DNA of 64,000 nucleotides, taken from Neoarius graeffei (taxonomy: Eukaryota; Chordata; Actinopteri; Siluriformes; Ariidae). Positions 57,882 through 61,940 of this stretch are shown in pieces. A program made the position numbers and the translations under genes. The stretch lies in the NCBI RefSeq assembly GCF_027579695.1, contig NC_083583.1:21962599-22026598 (forward strand). The letters run 5' to 3'. Each line of letters opens with the position of its first letter. Within the stretch, counting starts at the first letter, position 1. The notes beneath the pieces are model-generated. The model ran no database searches, was not told where the DNA came from, and saw only the letters and a list, made by a program, of their open reading frames with translations.

Positions 57882-59613
57882 CAGCTGTAGTGTACATGAT
57901 ACGAAGGAACTGTTGGTCTTGTGTGCGAGGTGTAAAATTCTTCATGAGACAAATGGCAGTACAGGATGTGGTCAGTTAAGTGCAAAGCCACCAGAAAACC
58001 GTGAACAAGGAGTTAAGAAGCGACAAACCCGCTAGCTCCTCATATGAGGAACTAGGTTAGGGTCTCAGACTAAGTGAGCAAAGACTAATGCCGCTTTTCC
58101 ACTACCAACGCGGCCGAGTTGGGCTGAGCCGTGCCGTGCTGAGTTGGGCTGAGTCGAGCTGAGCCGGGCTGTTGGAGTTGCATTTCGACTACAACCGCGC
58201 TGAACCGTGCTGGCTGGAAGTGGGTGGACACATTGGGTGGAGTTAGCGAAAGTGGGTGGACGTCACGTGATGTCGTTAGGCGGCGCAAACAGTGACATCA
58301 GTGACCTTTTAAGCGGTAGTCTCACAACCCGGATAGTAAACAATAAACATGGAGGACATGGAGTCGTTAGTGTTGCTGGTCTTGGTGCTGTGGCTTGTTG
58401 TCACCGACAACGCCAACAGATACTGACAAGAGTGTATAGATGAGGCGAGGTGCATAAGGCTCAGAAATTCTCGTAATTCGTAATTCTCTTTCTTCCGGGT
58501 TTACGGTGTTTACAGATCCCAGCATGCTCGCGGGGTGTGTGTGGGCGTGTGAGGACACTCCTCCTCACCAATCAGTACACAGGGGAGTGTCTCCTCACGC
58601 CCCTAGCCTCACTCAGCTCGGTTTGGCTCGCTTCAGCCCCGCTCCAAAACCGTGCAAGTTTTGGGGGCTGAGCAGGGCTGAAGCGAGCTGAGTCGTGCTA
58701 TTCTTAGATAGTCGAAACGCGAGCCGTGTCGGGCTGAAGTGAGCTGAAGCGAGCTGAAAAAGGGTAGTGGAAAAGGGCCATAAATGGGGTTTTTAAAATG
58801 TCTTAAAAACCCAGTTTTTTATTTGTGCTTTAAAGAAAAGCTTCAGCAACGAGGCTCTTTAGTGATGAGGGTTATGTCCTGAGATACAAGTGTGAAGAAA
58901 AATCAGAATTATTTTATTAATCCCCGGAGGGAAATTCAAATTTGCTACCAAGCTCCTGAATCAAAGAAGAAGTAAACATATCTAAAAATAGAAGATAAAA
59001 TCATCTGAAAAAAGAATAAATAAAAATAAAATACATTTAAATAAAGTTCAATAACTTAAGTAAAAGCAAAATGAAGTGATTTTATATACAATGATGTATA
59101 CAAAAATGGTCATTCATAGGAGCGTAGCTGTGTAAAATCTTGCGATGACGCCAAATACAAAAGCTCACATTTGAAGGGTAGTGCCAGATAACCACCGGTG
59201 ACACCTCACCATATCAAAAGACAAAAACAAAGGGACTGACTGGCACATGACACGAGTATTCACATGTTCAGTGCTTCAGCTGTGACACAAACAGGCAGAA
59301 CAAAGACAATTGTCTCTTATAGAATGCAGACCCGCTAAAACAAAGTACAAGAACGCTTGAAAACACGGCTTTCTGTCCAGCTCAGAAGGAGGAAGCAGAT
59401 AAAAAGCCCGAATGTACACACCATAATGGCCTAGTACATACAGTAGTGTAGATCACACAGGAAGGCAAGAGAGGGTGTGAAAGGGTGCAAAGGTAGAAGC
59501 AAATAACGCCGACAAAAGGACAGTGTGGCATTTTAATGAGTAAACAATACTTACTCCAGTCCTGGCTCCATAAAGTGGACATCTGTGTCGAAGCTTATGC
59601 TATGAGCTGCCAT
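12714..59613 (-). CDS. tmc6: tmc6 (transmembrane channel-like 6 / EVER1), complete coding gene of 20 exons
   Basis: TMC6 is a multi-pass ER membrane protein of the TMC family; in mammals it works with TMC8 and CIB1 and has been linked to zinc balance and keratinocyte antiviral defence. Coding exons in transcript order: 59613-59555, 57736-57615, 56852-56736, 49468-49307, 49173-49065, 40457-40373, 37592-37317, 34635-34454, 32934-32790, 32654-32499, 32002-31836, 27460-27376, 25055-24958, 24812-24717, 23127-23052, 20900-20767, 20658-20482, 20363-20285, 12973-12878, 12731-12714. All borders are GT-AG and all phases agree, giving 2439 nt and 812 residues; mammalian TMC6 is about 805. The TMC signature CWESFVGQE is at residues 556-564. 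The N-terminal [11 protein letters not shown] block and the order of hydrophobic segments match TMC6 rather than other TMCs. Long introns are full of transposons, yet every coding exon is intact. Confidence 0.93.
12878..12973 (-). CDS. tmc6: tmc6 coding exon 19
   Basis: Residues 776-807, [20 protein letters not shown] and a polar end. The EGEDK-FLI--L motif continues the TMC6 tail after QIEN, so the 7.3-kb intron is bridged with confidence. TTTCCAG acceptor, GTTAGC donor. Confidence 0.92.
13003..14229 (+). mobile_element. hAT-type element with a BED-finger exon
   Basis: Ends CAGAGGTGGACAGTAACGAA and GTCCACCTCTG, flanked by the 8-bp duplication TTTATAAC (12995-13002 and 14230-14237), as expected for hAT. 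The subterminal parts are long imperfect inverted repeats (GTACTTAAATAC / GTACTTTGACTTAAGTA). It lies in tmc6 intron 18. Confidence 0.88.
13371..13589 (+). CDS. solo BED-type zinc-finger exon of the hAT element
   Basis: [20 protein letters not shown] then NLWEHIEVC gives the C-x2-C ... H-x3-C pattern of a BED finger, the usual N-terminal domain of hAT transposases. The catalytic part is absent, so the product, if any, would be a small DNA-binding peptide. Confidence 0.55.
   Translation: MEGGGSSGECTHSWLYREPMFQFSERIKDSFRFKCLLCLLKTNHITAYKNSPSNLWEHIEVCKCFIPRESLQ
14808..15142 (+). mobile_element. SINE family A, 5'-truncated
   Basis: Starts within the tRNA part (GCAAGAAGGTCCTGGGTTCG), so the A box is missing. 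The duplication AGTTCATCAGA (14797-14807 and 15143-15153) shows it was truncated on insertion. Confidence 0.93.
15579..15728 (+). CDS. exon of an ISL2EU-type second protein (SWIM/YqaJ N-terminus)
   Basis: [18 protein letters not shown] then RHLITAK, followed by a GTTTGT donor-like site. The [15 protein letters not shown] run is one I associate with YqaJ-type exonuclease proteins of fish ISL2EU transposons, ahead of their SWIM finger. The remaining exons are missing. Confidence 0.5.
16047..16380. repeat. GC-rich palindromic minisatellite
   Basis: About 2.7 copies of a ~80-bp unit (starts near 16138, 16216 and 16297) built from GGAGCAAGCCGGAGCGCGCT and CTTAATTTGAGGGGGAGCAA. The block is bordered by inverted and direct copies of CCGGCAGCTATTTACACYGG. 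It is open on both strands and gives Pro/Arg-rich pseudo-ORFs. Confidence 0.85.
16806..16838. repeat. (CAAA)n microsatellite
   Basis: About eight tandem CAAA units. Confidence 0.9.
17242..18683. mobile_element. non-autonomous hAT element
   Basis: Ends TAGGGTTGGGCGGTATCCAA and TACCGCCCAACCCTA, flanked by the 8-bp duplication GTCTACAC (17234-17241 and 18684-18691). No transposase was found. A SINE of a third family is inserted at 18231-18379. Confidence 0.9.
18231..18379 (-). mobile_element. short tRNA-derived SINE with poly(A) tail, family C
   Basis: Sense strand reads GGTGTCATGGCTCAGATGGC at the head, GGGTTCGATTCC as B box, TCATTTCCTGTCTCTCTATA and a poly-A end. The 15-bp duplication CGGTCTCAGTCTCTT (18216-18230 and 18380-18394) is exact. 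Confidence 0.9.
19663..20031 (+). mobile_element. SINE family A, full length, sense
   Basis: Exact 12-bp duplication GAGTTTTATATG (19651-19662 and 20032-20043). A box near 19676-19690, B box GGTTCGAGCCC at 19716-19726. Confidence 0.95.
20285..20363 (-). CDS. tmc6: tmc6 coding exon 18
   Basis: Residues 749-775. It finishes the last membrane helix ([11 protein letters not shown]) and starts the cytosolic tail ([15 protein letters not shown]). A GTAAGT donor opens a 7.3-kb intron. Confidence 0.92.
20482..20658 (-). CDS. tmc6: tmc6 coding exon 17
   Basis: Residues 690-749. It has the conserved [20 protein letters not shown] loop, then [14 protein letters not shown], the start of the last membrane helix. 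Confidence 0.95.
20767..20900 (-). CDS. tmc6: tmc6 coding exon 16
   Basis: Residues 646-690. [20 protein letters not shown] leads into a hydrophobic helix ending YTMW. Donor GTGAGT. Confidence 0.94.
21354..22781. mobile_element. non-autonomous hAT-type element
   Basis: Ends CAGGGGCG and CGCCACTG, flanked by GTTCTAAA (21346-21353 and 22782-22789), an exact 8-bp duplication. Subterminal GGGAAGCC / GGCTTCCC repeats occur at both ends and in the middle. It holds a 91-bp hAT MITE at 21614-21704. Confidence 0.85.
21614..21704. mobile_element. 91-bp hAT MITE
   Basis: Ends CAGTGTTGCCAGAT and ATCTGGCAACACTG, with the exact 8-bp duplication ACTGGCAG (21606-21613 and 21705-21712). Confidence 0.92.
23052..23127 (-). 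CDS. tmc6: tmc6 coding exon 15
   Basis: Residues 620-645, [20 protein letters not shown] then FYMKK. The PLLPA-Q--K motif is one of the best conserved in TMC proteins. Confidence 0.95.
23483..23632. mobile_element. short foldback MITE with (CT)n core
   Basis: Terminal repeats GGGGTGGGTTTCCCAAAAGC and GCTTTTGGGAAACCCACCCC are perfect inverts. A CT microsatellite (about 23558-23583) lies in the middle. Confidence 0.85.
23637..24255. mobile_element. MITE with CAGTGCGTTTACATGCAC ends
   Basis: CAGTCAGTGCGTTTACATGC at the left and GCATGTAAACGCACTGACTG at the right are perfect inverts. Inside are many ATCGAGCT-type motifs in both directions. No coding potential was recognised. Confidence 0.85.
24256..24716. 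other. tmc6 intron 14 sequence, nothing recognised
   Basis: No repeat family or exon is seen on either strand. A 142-codon + frame (24313-24741) overlaps exon 14 antisense and is taken as chance. Confidence 0.45.
24717..24812 (-). CDS. tmc6: tmc6 coding exon 14
   Basis: Residues 588-620. It has a basic loop ([10 protein letters not shown]) followed by [18 protein letters not shown], a conserved TMC stretch. A Trp codon is split over the next intron and completes correctly. Confidence 0.94.
24958..25055 (-). CDS. tmc6: tmc6 coding exon 13 (TMC signature)
   Basis: Residues 556-588. It opens with the family signature CWESFVGQE, then [20 protein letters not shown], a membrane segment. The GTGAGC donor splits an Arg codon completed by exon 14. 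Confidence 0.95.
25840..26545 (+). mobile_element. internally deleted L2-type LINE
   Basis: A GC-rich start (about 25860-26390) that resembles a LINE 5' region runs straight into a L2-type tail, GTAAAGCGTCCTTGGG and GGCGCTATATAAATTCAACT, with no reverse transcriptase between. An open frame at 25805-26293 is probably leader sequence and not a gene. Confidence 0.5.
26590..27140. repeat. unclassified interspersed repeat, copy 1
   Basis: Shares blocks with about 55240-55980 (GCGGCCATGTTTGTTTACAA, TTGTCACAGTC, AGAAGTTTTACRTCTCCGACG, GTTGTCTTGACAA) and with short pieces at 3620-3680 and 51410-51470. Family unknown. Confidence 0.7.
27376..27460 (-). CDS. tmc6: tmc6 coding exon 12
   Basis: Residues 527-555, [20 protein letters not shown] followed by a Lys-rich end. 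It contains no long open frame of its own and was found by its splice sites and phase between exons 11 and 13. Confidence 0.92.
27748..28495. mobile_element. MITE with AGGGYGTATTCA ends
   Basis: GAGGGTGTATTCAGACCAG at the left and GTGTGAATACGCCCT at the right are inverted. Internal GGTCCGGACC palindromes recur (28387-28480). Frames on either strand are low-complexity reads of these. Confidence 0.75.
29096..29469 (-). mobile_element. SINE family A, full length
   Basis: Exact 12-bp duplication AATATCATAAAT (29084-29095 and 29470-29481); inserted in the Rex-type LINE 3' region. Confidence 0.95.
29528..29986 (-). pseudogene. LINE ORF2 C-terminal fragment
   Basis: 152 open codons of a non-LTR retrotransposon C-terminus, with the family motif [19 protein letters not shown]. 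The 5' part, including the reverse transcriptase, is absent (5' truncation). Confidence 0.8.
30600..31500 (+). repeat. fish interspersed repeat, split by a nested element
   Basis: GAACAGCAATTTCTGAAATACTC style sequence at 30660-30702 continues at 31354-31500 (CAAAGTGACTGAGATCAC, TGTGAACATTAACCTGCA, GTGTTCCTAATAAAACG). I recognise the two halves as one common fish repeat whose class I cannot name with certainty. Confidence 0.6.
30709..31347. mobile_element. nested element with TATCCACATTCACT repeats
   Basis: Inserted in the repeat above, flanked by AATAAC (30703-30708 and 31348-31353). Inverted TATATCCACATTCACTGG / CTAGTGAATGTGGATA repeats lie at 30719-30738 and about 31243-31260. Confidence 0.6.
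31836..32002 (-). CDS. tmc6: tmc6 coding exon 11
   Basis: Residues 472-527. It includes [20 protein letters not shown], a membrane helix with the Asn and Pro usual in TMC proteins, and then [16 protein letters not shown]. Confidence 0.93.
32499..32654 (-). CDS. tmc6: tmc6 coding exon 10
   Basis: Residues 420-471, from [20 protein letters not shown] through a hydrophobic segment (about 438-462) to YYFSDYVYQ. Only 135 bp of intron separate it from exon 9. Phase 0 on both sides. Confidence 0.93.
32790..32934 (-). CDS. tmc6: tmc6 coding exon 9
   Basis: Residues 371-419 ([20 protein letters not shown], then [13 protein letters not shown]). The SWD-K motif in a cytosolic loop is typical of TMC proteins. 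Confidence 0.94.
33003..33454. mobile_element. TTAA-target foldback MITE
   Basis: AGGGATAGTTCGGGATTTTT and its inverse close the element; TTAA at 32999-33002 and 33455-33458. The arms are about 150 bp each and include GATGGGGATGCCATACAG and CCAGTTCTTGTCCAGTTTTG. It lies in tmc6 intron 8. Confidence 0.9.
34454..34635 (-). CDS. tmc6: tmc6 coding exon 8
   Basis: Residues 311-371. It carries [15 protein letters not shown], several potential N-glycosylation sequons and the next hydrophobic segment ([20 protein letters not shown]). Donor GTCAGG. Confidence 0.94.
34645..34678. repeat. (AG)n microsatellite beside tmc6 exon 8
   Basis: GA/AG run on + (CT on the tmc6 strand) directly upstream of the exon 8 acceptor; it forms part of its polypyrimidine tract. 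Confidence 0.85.
34743..34931 (-). mobile_element. tRNA-derived SINE, family D
   Basis: Sense strand starts GCCATGGTCTTATGGTTAGA, has a B-box-like TCACCAGTTTGATTCC and ends AAATGCCTGTAATGTAATGT. Inserted in tmc6 intron 7. Confidence 0.75.
35020..35197 (-). mobile_element. SINE family A, tail half missing
   Basis: Antisense copy that begins in mid-body (TTAGAGTCACCAG). It shares the GCGGACAACATGC deletion with the copy at 11442. It is followed by a 93-bp flank that recurs at 35665. Confidence 0.9.
35198..35757. repeat. 93-bp flank present twice around a SINE
   Basis: GCATTAATACTRCAATTACA ... CACACCCTGGCTTTTGGACT occurs at about 35198-35290 and 35665-35757, the second in its natural place inside the Tc1/mariner copy. 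Confidence 0.88.
35290..35664 (-). mobile_element. SINE family A, full length, in a duplicated block
   Basis: Antisense, without the 8-bp deletion seen in its neighbour at 35020. Both copies are followed on the + strand by the same 93-bp Tc1-derived flank with one difference. Confidence 0.93.
35960..36378 (+). mobile_element. LINE 3'-end insertion
   Basis: Ends TAGAATTTCGTTGTACATTG and TGCAATGACAATAAAAGG, a LINE-type tail with a poly(A)-like signal. A C-terminal ORF2-like piece (LPSGRRF-type, here [10 protein letters not shown]) precedes it. It splits the Tc1 copy. Confidence 0.65.
36432..36641 (-). pseudogene. Tc1/mariner transposase, DNA-binding part
   Basis: QKIG-type Tc1 helix-turn-helix of about 60 residues, stopped after [15 protein letters not shown] fragment only. 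Confidence 0.8.
37317..37592 (-). CDS. tmc6: tmc6 coding exon 7 (first TMC membrane segment)
   Basis: Residues 219-310, the longest exon (92 codons). It holds the conserved [20 protein letters not shown] region followed by the hydrophobic run to about residue 270, and an extracellular/luminal part with Cys near the end ([13 protein letters not shown]). Phase 0 on both sides. Confidence 0.94.
37638..38366. mobile_element. 729-bp near-perfect palindrome (TTAA-target foldback element)
   Basis: The arms 37638-37998 and about 38005-38366 are inverted copies with only a few mismatches; the loop is a few bases near 38002. Ends AGGAACAGTCCACCGTACTT and its inverse; TTAA at 37634-37637 and 38367-38370. 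Each arm encodes the same 74-codon frame on opposite strands (37855-38079 - and 37925-38149 +). It lies in tmc6 intron 6. Confidence 0.93.
38570..39610. mobile_element. TTAA-target element, split by a SINE
   Basis: AGGAGAACTGAAG at the left and CTTCAATTCTCCT at the right, TTAA at 38566-38569 and 39611-39614. The SINE at 38650-39013 is inside. No THAP frame was recognised. Confidence 0.75.
38650..39013 (+). mobile_element. SINE family A, full length, sense
   Basis: Exact 12-bp duplication ATTTTTGATAGC (38638-38649 and 39014-39025). Confidence 0.95.
39965..40155 (-). mobile_element. old SINE family A fragment
   Basis: Head half only, with many substitutions (CCATGGGGTTCAACCC in place of the B box). 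Clearly older than the other copies. Confidence 0.85.
40373..40457 (-). CDS. tmc6: tmc6 coding exon 6
   Basis: Residues 190-218 ([20 protein letters not shown] and on). The paired Cys and the Arg-rich character match the TMC6 segment just before the first TM helix. TCACACAG acceptor, GTGAGT donor, phase-0 exit. Confidence 0.87.
40583..41447. mobile_element. Tc1-derived MITE with a SINE inside
   Basis: CAGTACTGTGCAAAAGTCTT and AAGACTTTTGCACAGTACTG are perfect inverts; TA at 40581-40582 and 41448-41449. Without the SINE (about 40914-41273) it is ~500 bp and non-coding. Confidence 0.93.
40914..41273 (-). mobile_element. SINE family A with a small deletion
   Basis: Antisense. It lacks about 20 bp around 41105 (AGAATCACGTATTTGGACTG). 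Confidence 0.92.
43020..43721. mobile_element. MITE with TTTACATTAGACCGTATC ends
   Basis: TGGGGTTTACATTAGACCGT at the left and ACGGTCTAATGTAAAC with TTGGCCCCA at the right. A tandem 32-bp motif (GCGTGCACACAGCAACACCA) occurs twice at 43077-43140. Confidence 0.8.
44019..44393 (-). mobile_element. SINE family A, full length
   Basis: Exact 13-bp duplication CTAATGAAAAACT (44006-44018 and 44394-44406). Confidence 0.95.
44783..46414 (+). mobile_element. pogo-like transposon, non-autonomous
   Basis: Perfect inverted ends GGGGAGAGCGGGGTAAGATG and CATCTTACCCCGCTCTCCCC with TA at 44781-44782 and 46415-46416. The motif GGGGTAAGATGAGCCA or close variants recurs eight or more times in both subterminal parts. 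It carries one coding exon with a psq helix-turn-helix. Confidence 0.9.
45387..45830 (+). CDS. psq/HTH protein of the pogo-like element
   Basis: Starts after an ATTACAG acceptor-like site; [20 protein letters not shown] then [20 protein letters not shown] is the psq-type helix-turn-helix of pogo transposases. The tail ([20 protein letters not shown]) is not the DDE domain, which is absent. About 147 residues; an internal deletion product. Confidence 0.7.
   Translation: MPHSYKRKTDRAAQSRAVLERAAEEVRKGRPIRAVARDMHLDRMTLTRFIEKIKNGEVETKLVKVHYFIGQIIKLDVFEIEARFLKRSRSCHGSARKPTFVFKEKDEAVLSRQDIVKKLPRPFTVGGTARRERQMVFPCNLNAWNIE
46430..47125 (-). mobile_element. LINE 3' fragment
   Basis: On the - strand 47030-46842 reads [20 protein letters not shown] and [15 protein letters not shown], the C-terminus of a non-LTR ORF2 related to but different from the copy at 29528. 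Its 3' UTR extends toward 46430. Confidence 0.65.
47711..47884 (+). CDS. THAP-domain exon of the transposon at 47379-48439
   Basis: [20 protein letters not shown] then [12 protein letters not shown]: the C-x4-C start and the H-x-FPKD motif of a THAP finger. A GTAAAG donor-like site lies at the end (about 47881). The C-x2-H half would be in a later exon that is not present. Confidence 0.65.
   Translation: MVNRCIVGGCSNTNLDGISTHRFPKDRTMREKRERLVYTGCALKLRKARAACWRFRR
48050..48421 (+). mobile_element. SINE family A, full length, sense
   Basis: Exact 12-bp duplication TGGTCCAGAATA (48038-48049 and 48422-48433). Confidence 0.95.
48440..49064. other. tmc6 intron 5 sequence, nothing recognised
   Basis: Ordinary AT-rich intron DNA with a short CA run (about 49002-49020). 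Confidence 0.5.
49065..49173 (-). CDS. tmc6: tmc6 coding exon 5
   Basis: Residues 154-190 ([20 protein letters not shown] and on), a charged, probably helical cytosolic segment that precedes the first membrane helix. Donor GTAAAC; the next intron (40458-49064) is 8.6 kb and very repeat-rich. Confidence 0.9.
49307..49468 (-). CDS. tmc6: tmc6 coding exon 4
   Basis: Residues 100-154, beginning [20 protein letters not shown] and ending NFEREG. The RSRGAI-SQYY run is a TMC6 hallmark that lies ahead of the first membrane segment. Clean CAG acceptor and GTGAGG donor. Confidence 0.92.
49500..50384. other. tmc6 intron 3 sequence, nothing recognised
   Basis: AT-rich; 50190-50340 looks like old repeat sequence but could not be assigned. 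Confidence 0.45.
50385..51243 (+). mobile_element. Tc1-like copy, first family, 5'-truncated
   Basis: Same family as 649-3608: transposase scraps ([40 protein letters not shown]) and the right inverted repeat ending GGCGCTG. The left end is missing. Confidence 0.9.
51788..52324 (-). pseudogene. L2 ORF2, C-terminal part
   Basis: [40 protein letters not shown] and [20 protein letters not shown], the usual L2 end. 178 open codons, but with a stop near the RT part (about 52325-52369). Confidence 0.9.
52370..53335 (-). pseudogene. L2 ORF2, reverse transcriptase
   Basis: [52 protein letters not shown] and [10 protein letters not shown] are RT blocks 2-5, with the YADD catalytic site intact. The upstream part (to 53335, before the SINE) has frameshifts. 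Confidence 0.92.
53340..53703 (+). mobile_element. SINE family A inserted in the L2 LINE
   Basis: Exact 12-bp duplication GAATTTCCAGGA (53328-53339 and 53704-53715). Sense orientation, thus opposite to the L2. Confidence 0.95.
53529..54310 (-). pseudogene. L2 ORF2, linker between endonuclease and RT
   Basis: Two frames (54310-54023, and 54026 onward) read [18 protein letters not shown], then [20 protein letters not shown] and [10 protein letters not shown], which are typical of the L2 linker. The second frame runs into the SINE at 53703. Confidence 0.8.
54195..54659 (-). pseudogene. L2 ORF2, endonuclease domain
   Basis: [34 protein letters not shown] and [12 protein letters not shown] are the ET-W, GGG- and GD-N signatures of the APE-type endonuclease. 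The frame is closed before the linker, so the ORF is broken. Confidence 0.88.
55240..55980. repeat. unclassified interspersed repeat, copy 2
   Basis: Matches 26590-27140 in several blocks. A 33-bp piece (TTTTCGATGTCCGTTGGTAT) occurs here at about 55516 and again at 55017, inside the region assigned to the L2 5' end. Confidence 0.65.
56113..56484 (+). mobile_element. SINE family A, full length, sense
   Basis: Exact 12-bp duplication ATTTTTTGTGGA (56101-56112 and 56485-56496). Confidence 0.95.
56670..56717. repeat. (CA)n microsatellite beside tmc6 exon 3
   Basis: CA run with a few interruptions, about 20 bp past the exon 3 donor on the tmc6 strand. Confidence 0.85.
56736..56852 (-). CDS. tmc6: tmc6 coding exon 3
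   Basis: Residues 61-100, ending [12 protein letters not shown], with a TTGTTTCAG acceptor and a GTTAGT donor. The [13 protein letters not shown] junction with exon 4 is the TMC6 N-terminal block. The following intron, 49469-56735, is the largest on the 5' side of the gene and holds an L2 LINE and a SINE. Confidence 0.85.
57615..57736 (-). CDS. tmc6: tmc6 coding exon 2
   Basis: Residues 20-61 ([19 protein letters not shown] and on), an acidic hydrophilic cytosolic N-terminal part. The acceptor is ATTTTAG and the donor is GTACAC, a weak match to consensus. Phase in 2, phase out 1. Confidence 0.82.
57819..57867. repeat. (TA)n microsatellite
   Basis: About 24 TA units followed by a poly-T run, about 80 bp upstream of the tmc6 exon 2 acceptor in transcript terms. 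Confidence 0.92.
58090..58782. mobile_element. MITE with GCCGCTTTTCCACTACC ends
   Basis: TGCCGCTTTTCCACTACC at the left and GGTAGTGGAAAAGGGCCA at the right. Subterminal parts are runs of GAGCTGAGCC-type motifs. Located in tmc6 intron 1. Confidence 0.85.
58783..59554. other. tmc6 intron 1 sequence with a short LINE-tail remnant
   Basis: ATTTTATTAATCCCCGGAGG at about 58912 looks like the end of a LINE 3' UTR. The rest is unassigned. Confidence 0.4.
59555..59613 (-). CDS. tmc6: tmc6 coding exon 1 (start codon)
   Basis: Encodes residues 1-20, starting [20 protein letters not shown], with the last Glu codon split. The donor GTAAGT follows directly. This ATG was chosen because the reading frame runs on through all later exons; upstream of it on the - strand there is only a short uORF. 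Confidence 0.82.
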
Positions 59614-59723
59614 CTTCGCTGTAGTCCAAGGGTCCTGCCTCAACCCGTCACTCAAAATTCACCAAGACACAAGCTAAATGCCTTGCACTTGCTTCTACTT
59701 TCTGTCATTCTGCTGCAACAGCT
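59614..59723 (-). other. tmc6: tmc6 5' leader in the ATG exon, with acceptor site
   Basis: A good acceptor (CTTGCTTTCAG, AG at 59725-59724) precedes the start codon by 110 nt. The transcript therefore probably begins in a further upstream non-coding exon that I could not locate. The leader holds a 19-codon upstream ORF (59708-59652) that ends before the main ATG. Confidence 0.55.
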
Positions 59724-60828
59724 CTGAAAGCAAGTAAAACAGAGAGACAAAAAGAGAGAGACGGGATTTGCTTTATTAAAAAAGGTGTTCGCTACTTCAT
59801 GTTTCAACAGGCTCGTTTTCCAATATGGAAATACCTACACACACACACGTTCCAGAGGAAACAAGAATGAACACGATATGTCAGCATCAAAGTCAACGCA
59901 CAATCACTATGATCCAAGTTAAATTCTTAAAACAAACAAAAAAACACAACTGCGAAACATTTCCACATACTTCTTAATCTTTCACGACTTCAGTTTTTGC
60001 TGCGCTTCTCGATCTCTGCTACTTCTCATTTTACAATAAAGTGGGATTCAATGCGTATGAGACACTTCGTAAACCCTGATTAAGCAACGATGACGACTCA
60101 TTCAGATGGAACTAAGAGTAGCAGATTTTTCACATTAAAATCAGAAGCGTCTGAATAAACATACTGGAGTTTTTTTCCGTGATGATTATATAGATTCAGA
60201 ACGTTTAAATACATGCAGTCACACGAACACTGCAACCCTGAACAGTGTTATTTCCTCTGGCCTCACACCAAATTCAGCTGGTGGAGTAACATTTATGTAG
60301 AAAGCTACATTTAGGTCTCTGGCATAAACATTAATTTTTTAATAAACCAGAAAAAACCTCAACAAAATTTTTGGTGGCCATGATTAATAAGTTTGCTTAT
60401 AATGATTGGTGGTAATTTCTAGGAATCATCTCAAATTACATGACAAATCATCCTCATGCCCTTTTTTTTTGTAAGCATGTCATTTATGTACTGTTGAGAA
60501 TGCAAACGCAACTGTACCTTCACTCTGTTTTCTCATTTTGACAAATGCCTATTAAAATATGTTGGATAAAAGTGTAGACTCATGCACTTTGTTCTTACAT
60601 ACAAGTCTTACAGACTCACTTATTCAGAATTAGTGACTTAAAACTATATATTTATGCAGGTAAATTTACACTCGTTCCAACTCTACACACCTGCTTAAGT
60701 TGATTTTCTGGGCTATTCATTCAGATTTCACTGAAGCATTACCAAGAGCTTTTTCCAATAGCACCTGCCTTTAAATGTGAAAAGGGGGAAGAAAAAATAA
60801 ACAGGGATAGAAAATGCAGACTGAAGAA
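59724..60828. other. tmc6: tmc6 upstream region, no gene seen
   Basis: About 1.1 kb of AT-rich sequence with no CpG-rich block, so it is probably intron between an upstream leader exon and the ATG exon and not the promoter itself. Confidence 0.45.
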
Positions 60829-60840
60829 GTCTCTCATCTC

Positions 60841-61200
60841 ATTATCTCTAGTCGCTTTATCCTGTTCTACAGGGTCGCAGGCAAGCTGGAGCCTATCCCA
60901 GCTGACTACGGGCGAAAGGCGGGGTACACCCTGGACAAGTCGCCAGGTCATCACAGGGCTGACACATAGACACAGACAACCATTCACACTCACATTCACA
61001 CCTACGGTCAATTTAGAGTCACCAGTTAACCTAACCTGCATGTCTTTGGACTGTGGGGGAAACCGGAGCACCTGGAGGAAACCCACGCGGACACGGGGAG
61101 AACATGCAAACTCCACACAGAAAGGCCCTCGCCGGCCACGGGGCTCGAACCCGGACCTTCTTGCTGTGAGGTGACCGCGCTAACCACTACACCACCATGC
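60841..61200 (-). mobile_element. SINE family A
   Basis: Exact 12-bp duplication GACTGAAGAAGT (60829-60840 and 61201-61212); the head is shortened to CACCATGC. Confidence 0.94.
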
Positions 61201-61437
61201 GACTGAAGAAGTAATTCAGCTTATTTTCTTTGCTGTCAGATGTGATGTAATCTAATCTAATATAAAAGCAAGAGACAATTTAAAAAGACTGATAATGATA
61301 TGGGAAGGAGACAATGGCAAGCATAGAAATAAACCAAAATTAGTCTAGTAAAGTGTATTGCCAATATACTGCTGCATAAATAGTCCCAATTGTAAATTAT
61401 CACATTAAACACTACAAATTTGTTTTAAGTTCTCACA

Positions 61438-61686
61438 TCGGGAGAGGCAGGGTACACCCTGGACAGGTCGCTAGTCCATTGCGGGGCCAATAGAGCACGA
61501 TAAACAGCCATCCACACTCACACCTATGGATAATTTAGGAGTAGCCAGCTGGTGTAATCCACATGTCTTTCGACTGAGGGAGGAAACCGGAGCACCTAGA
61601 GGAAACCCAGTCAACTGGTAGGTTCAAATGCAAAACCTGTCTGCTGCAAGATAACAGTGCTGACCACTGCATCATCATGCCACCCT
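61438..61686 (-). mobile_element. diverged SINE related to family A
   Basis: Recognisable blocks (GGGTACACCCTGGACAGGTC, GGAAACCGGAGCACCTAGAG) but with many changes and a short body. Either an old copy or a sister subfamily. Confidence 0.7.
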
Positions 61687-61903
61687 AAACCGCGCCTATT
61701 ACATAGCTAGGGTTACAGTGGGGAGCCAGTCCTCTGGTAAGAAGGGTAATTTTGCACAAGGCCATCTGTCTATAGCAGAAAAAAATAAAATAACAAAACG
61801 CATCTGGAAAAATCCCAAGGGAGTCTGGAGCCAGAATCGTGACGTTACCTGCAGAAATCTGTGGTTGGTAGAAGAGAGCAACTGGACTTGCTTGAAAAGT
61901 CTT

Positions 61904-61940
61904 GAAGACGTTTCGCCTCTCGTCTGAAAGGCATCCTCAG
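61904..61940 (-). ncRNA. hammerhead-like motif, arm 1
   Basis: On the - strand: CTGAGGA, a stem GCCT / AGGC with a 10-nt loop, then CGAAAC and GTC. This is the order of the catalytic core of a hammerhead ribozyme (CUGANGA, stem II, GAAA). Penelope-like elements are known to carry such motifs. Stems I and III are weak. Confidence 0.35.
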
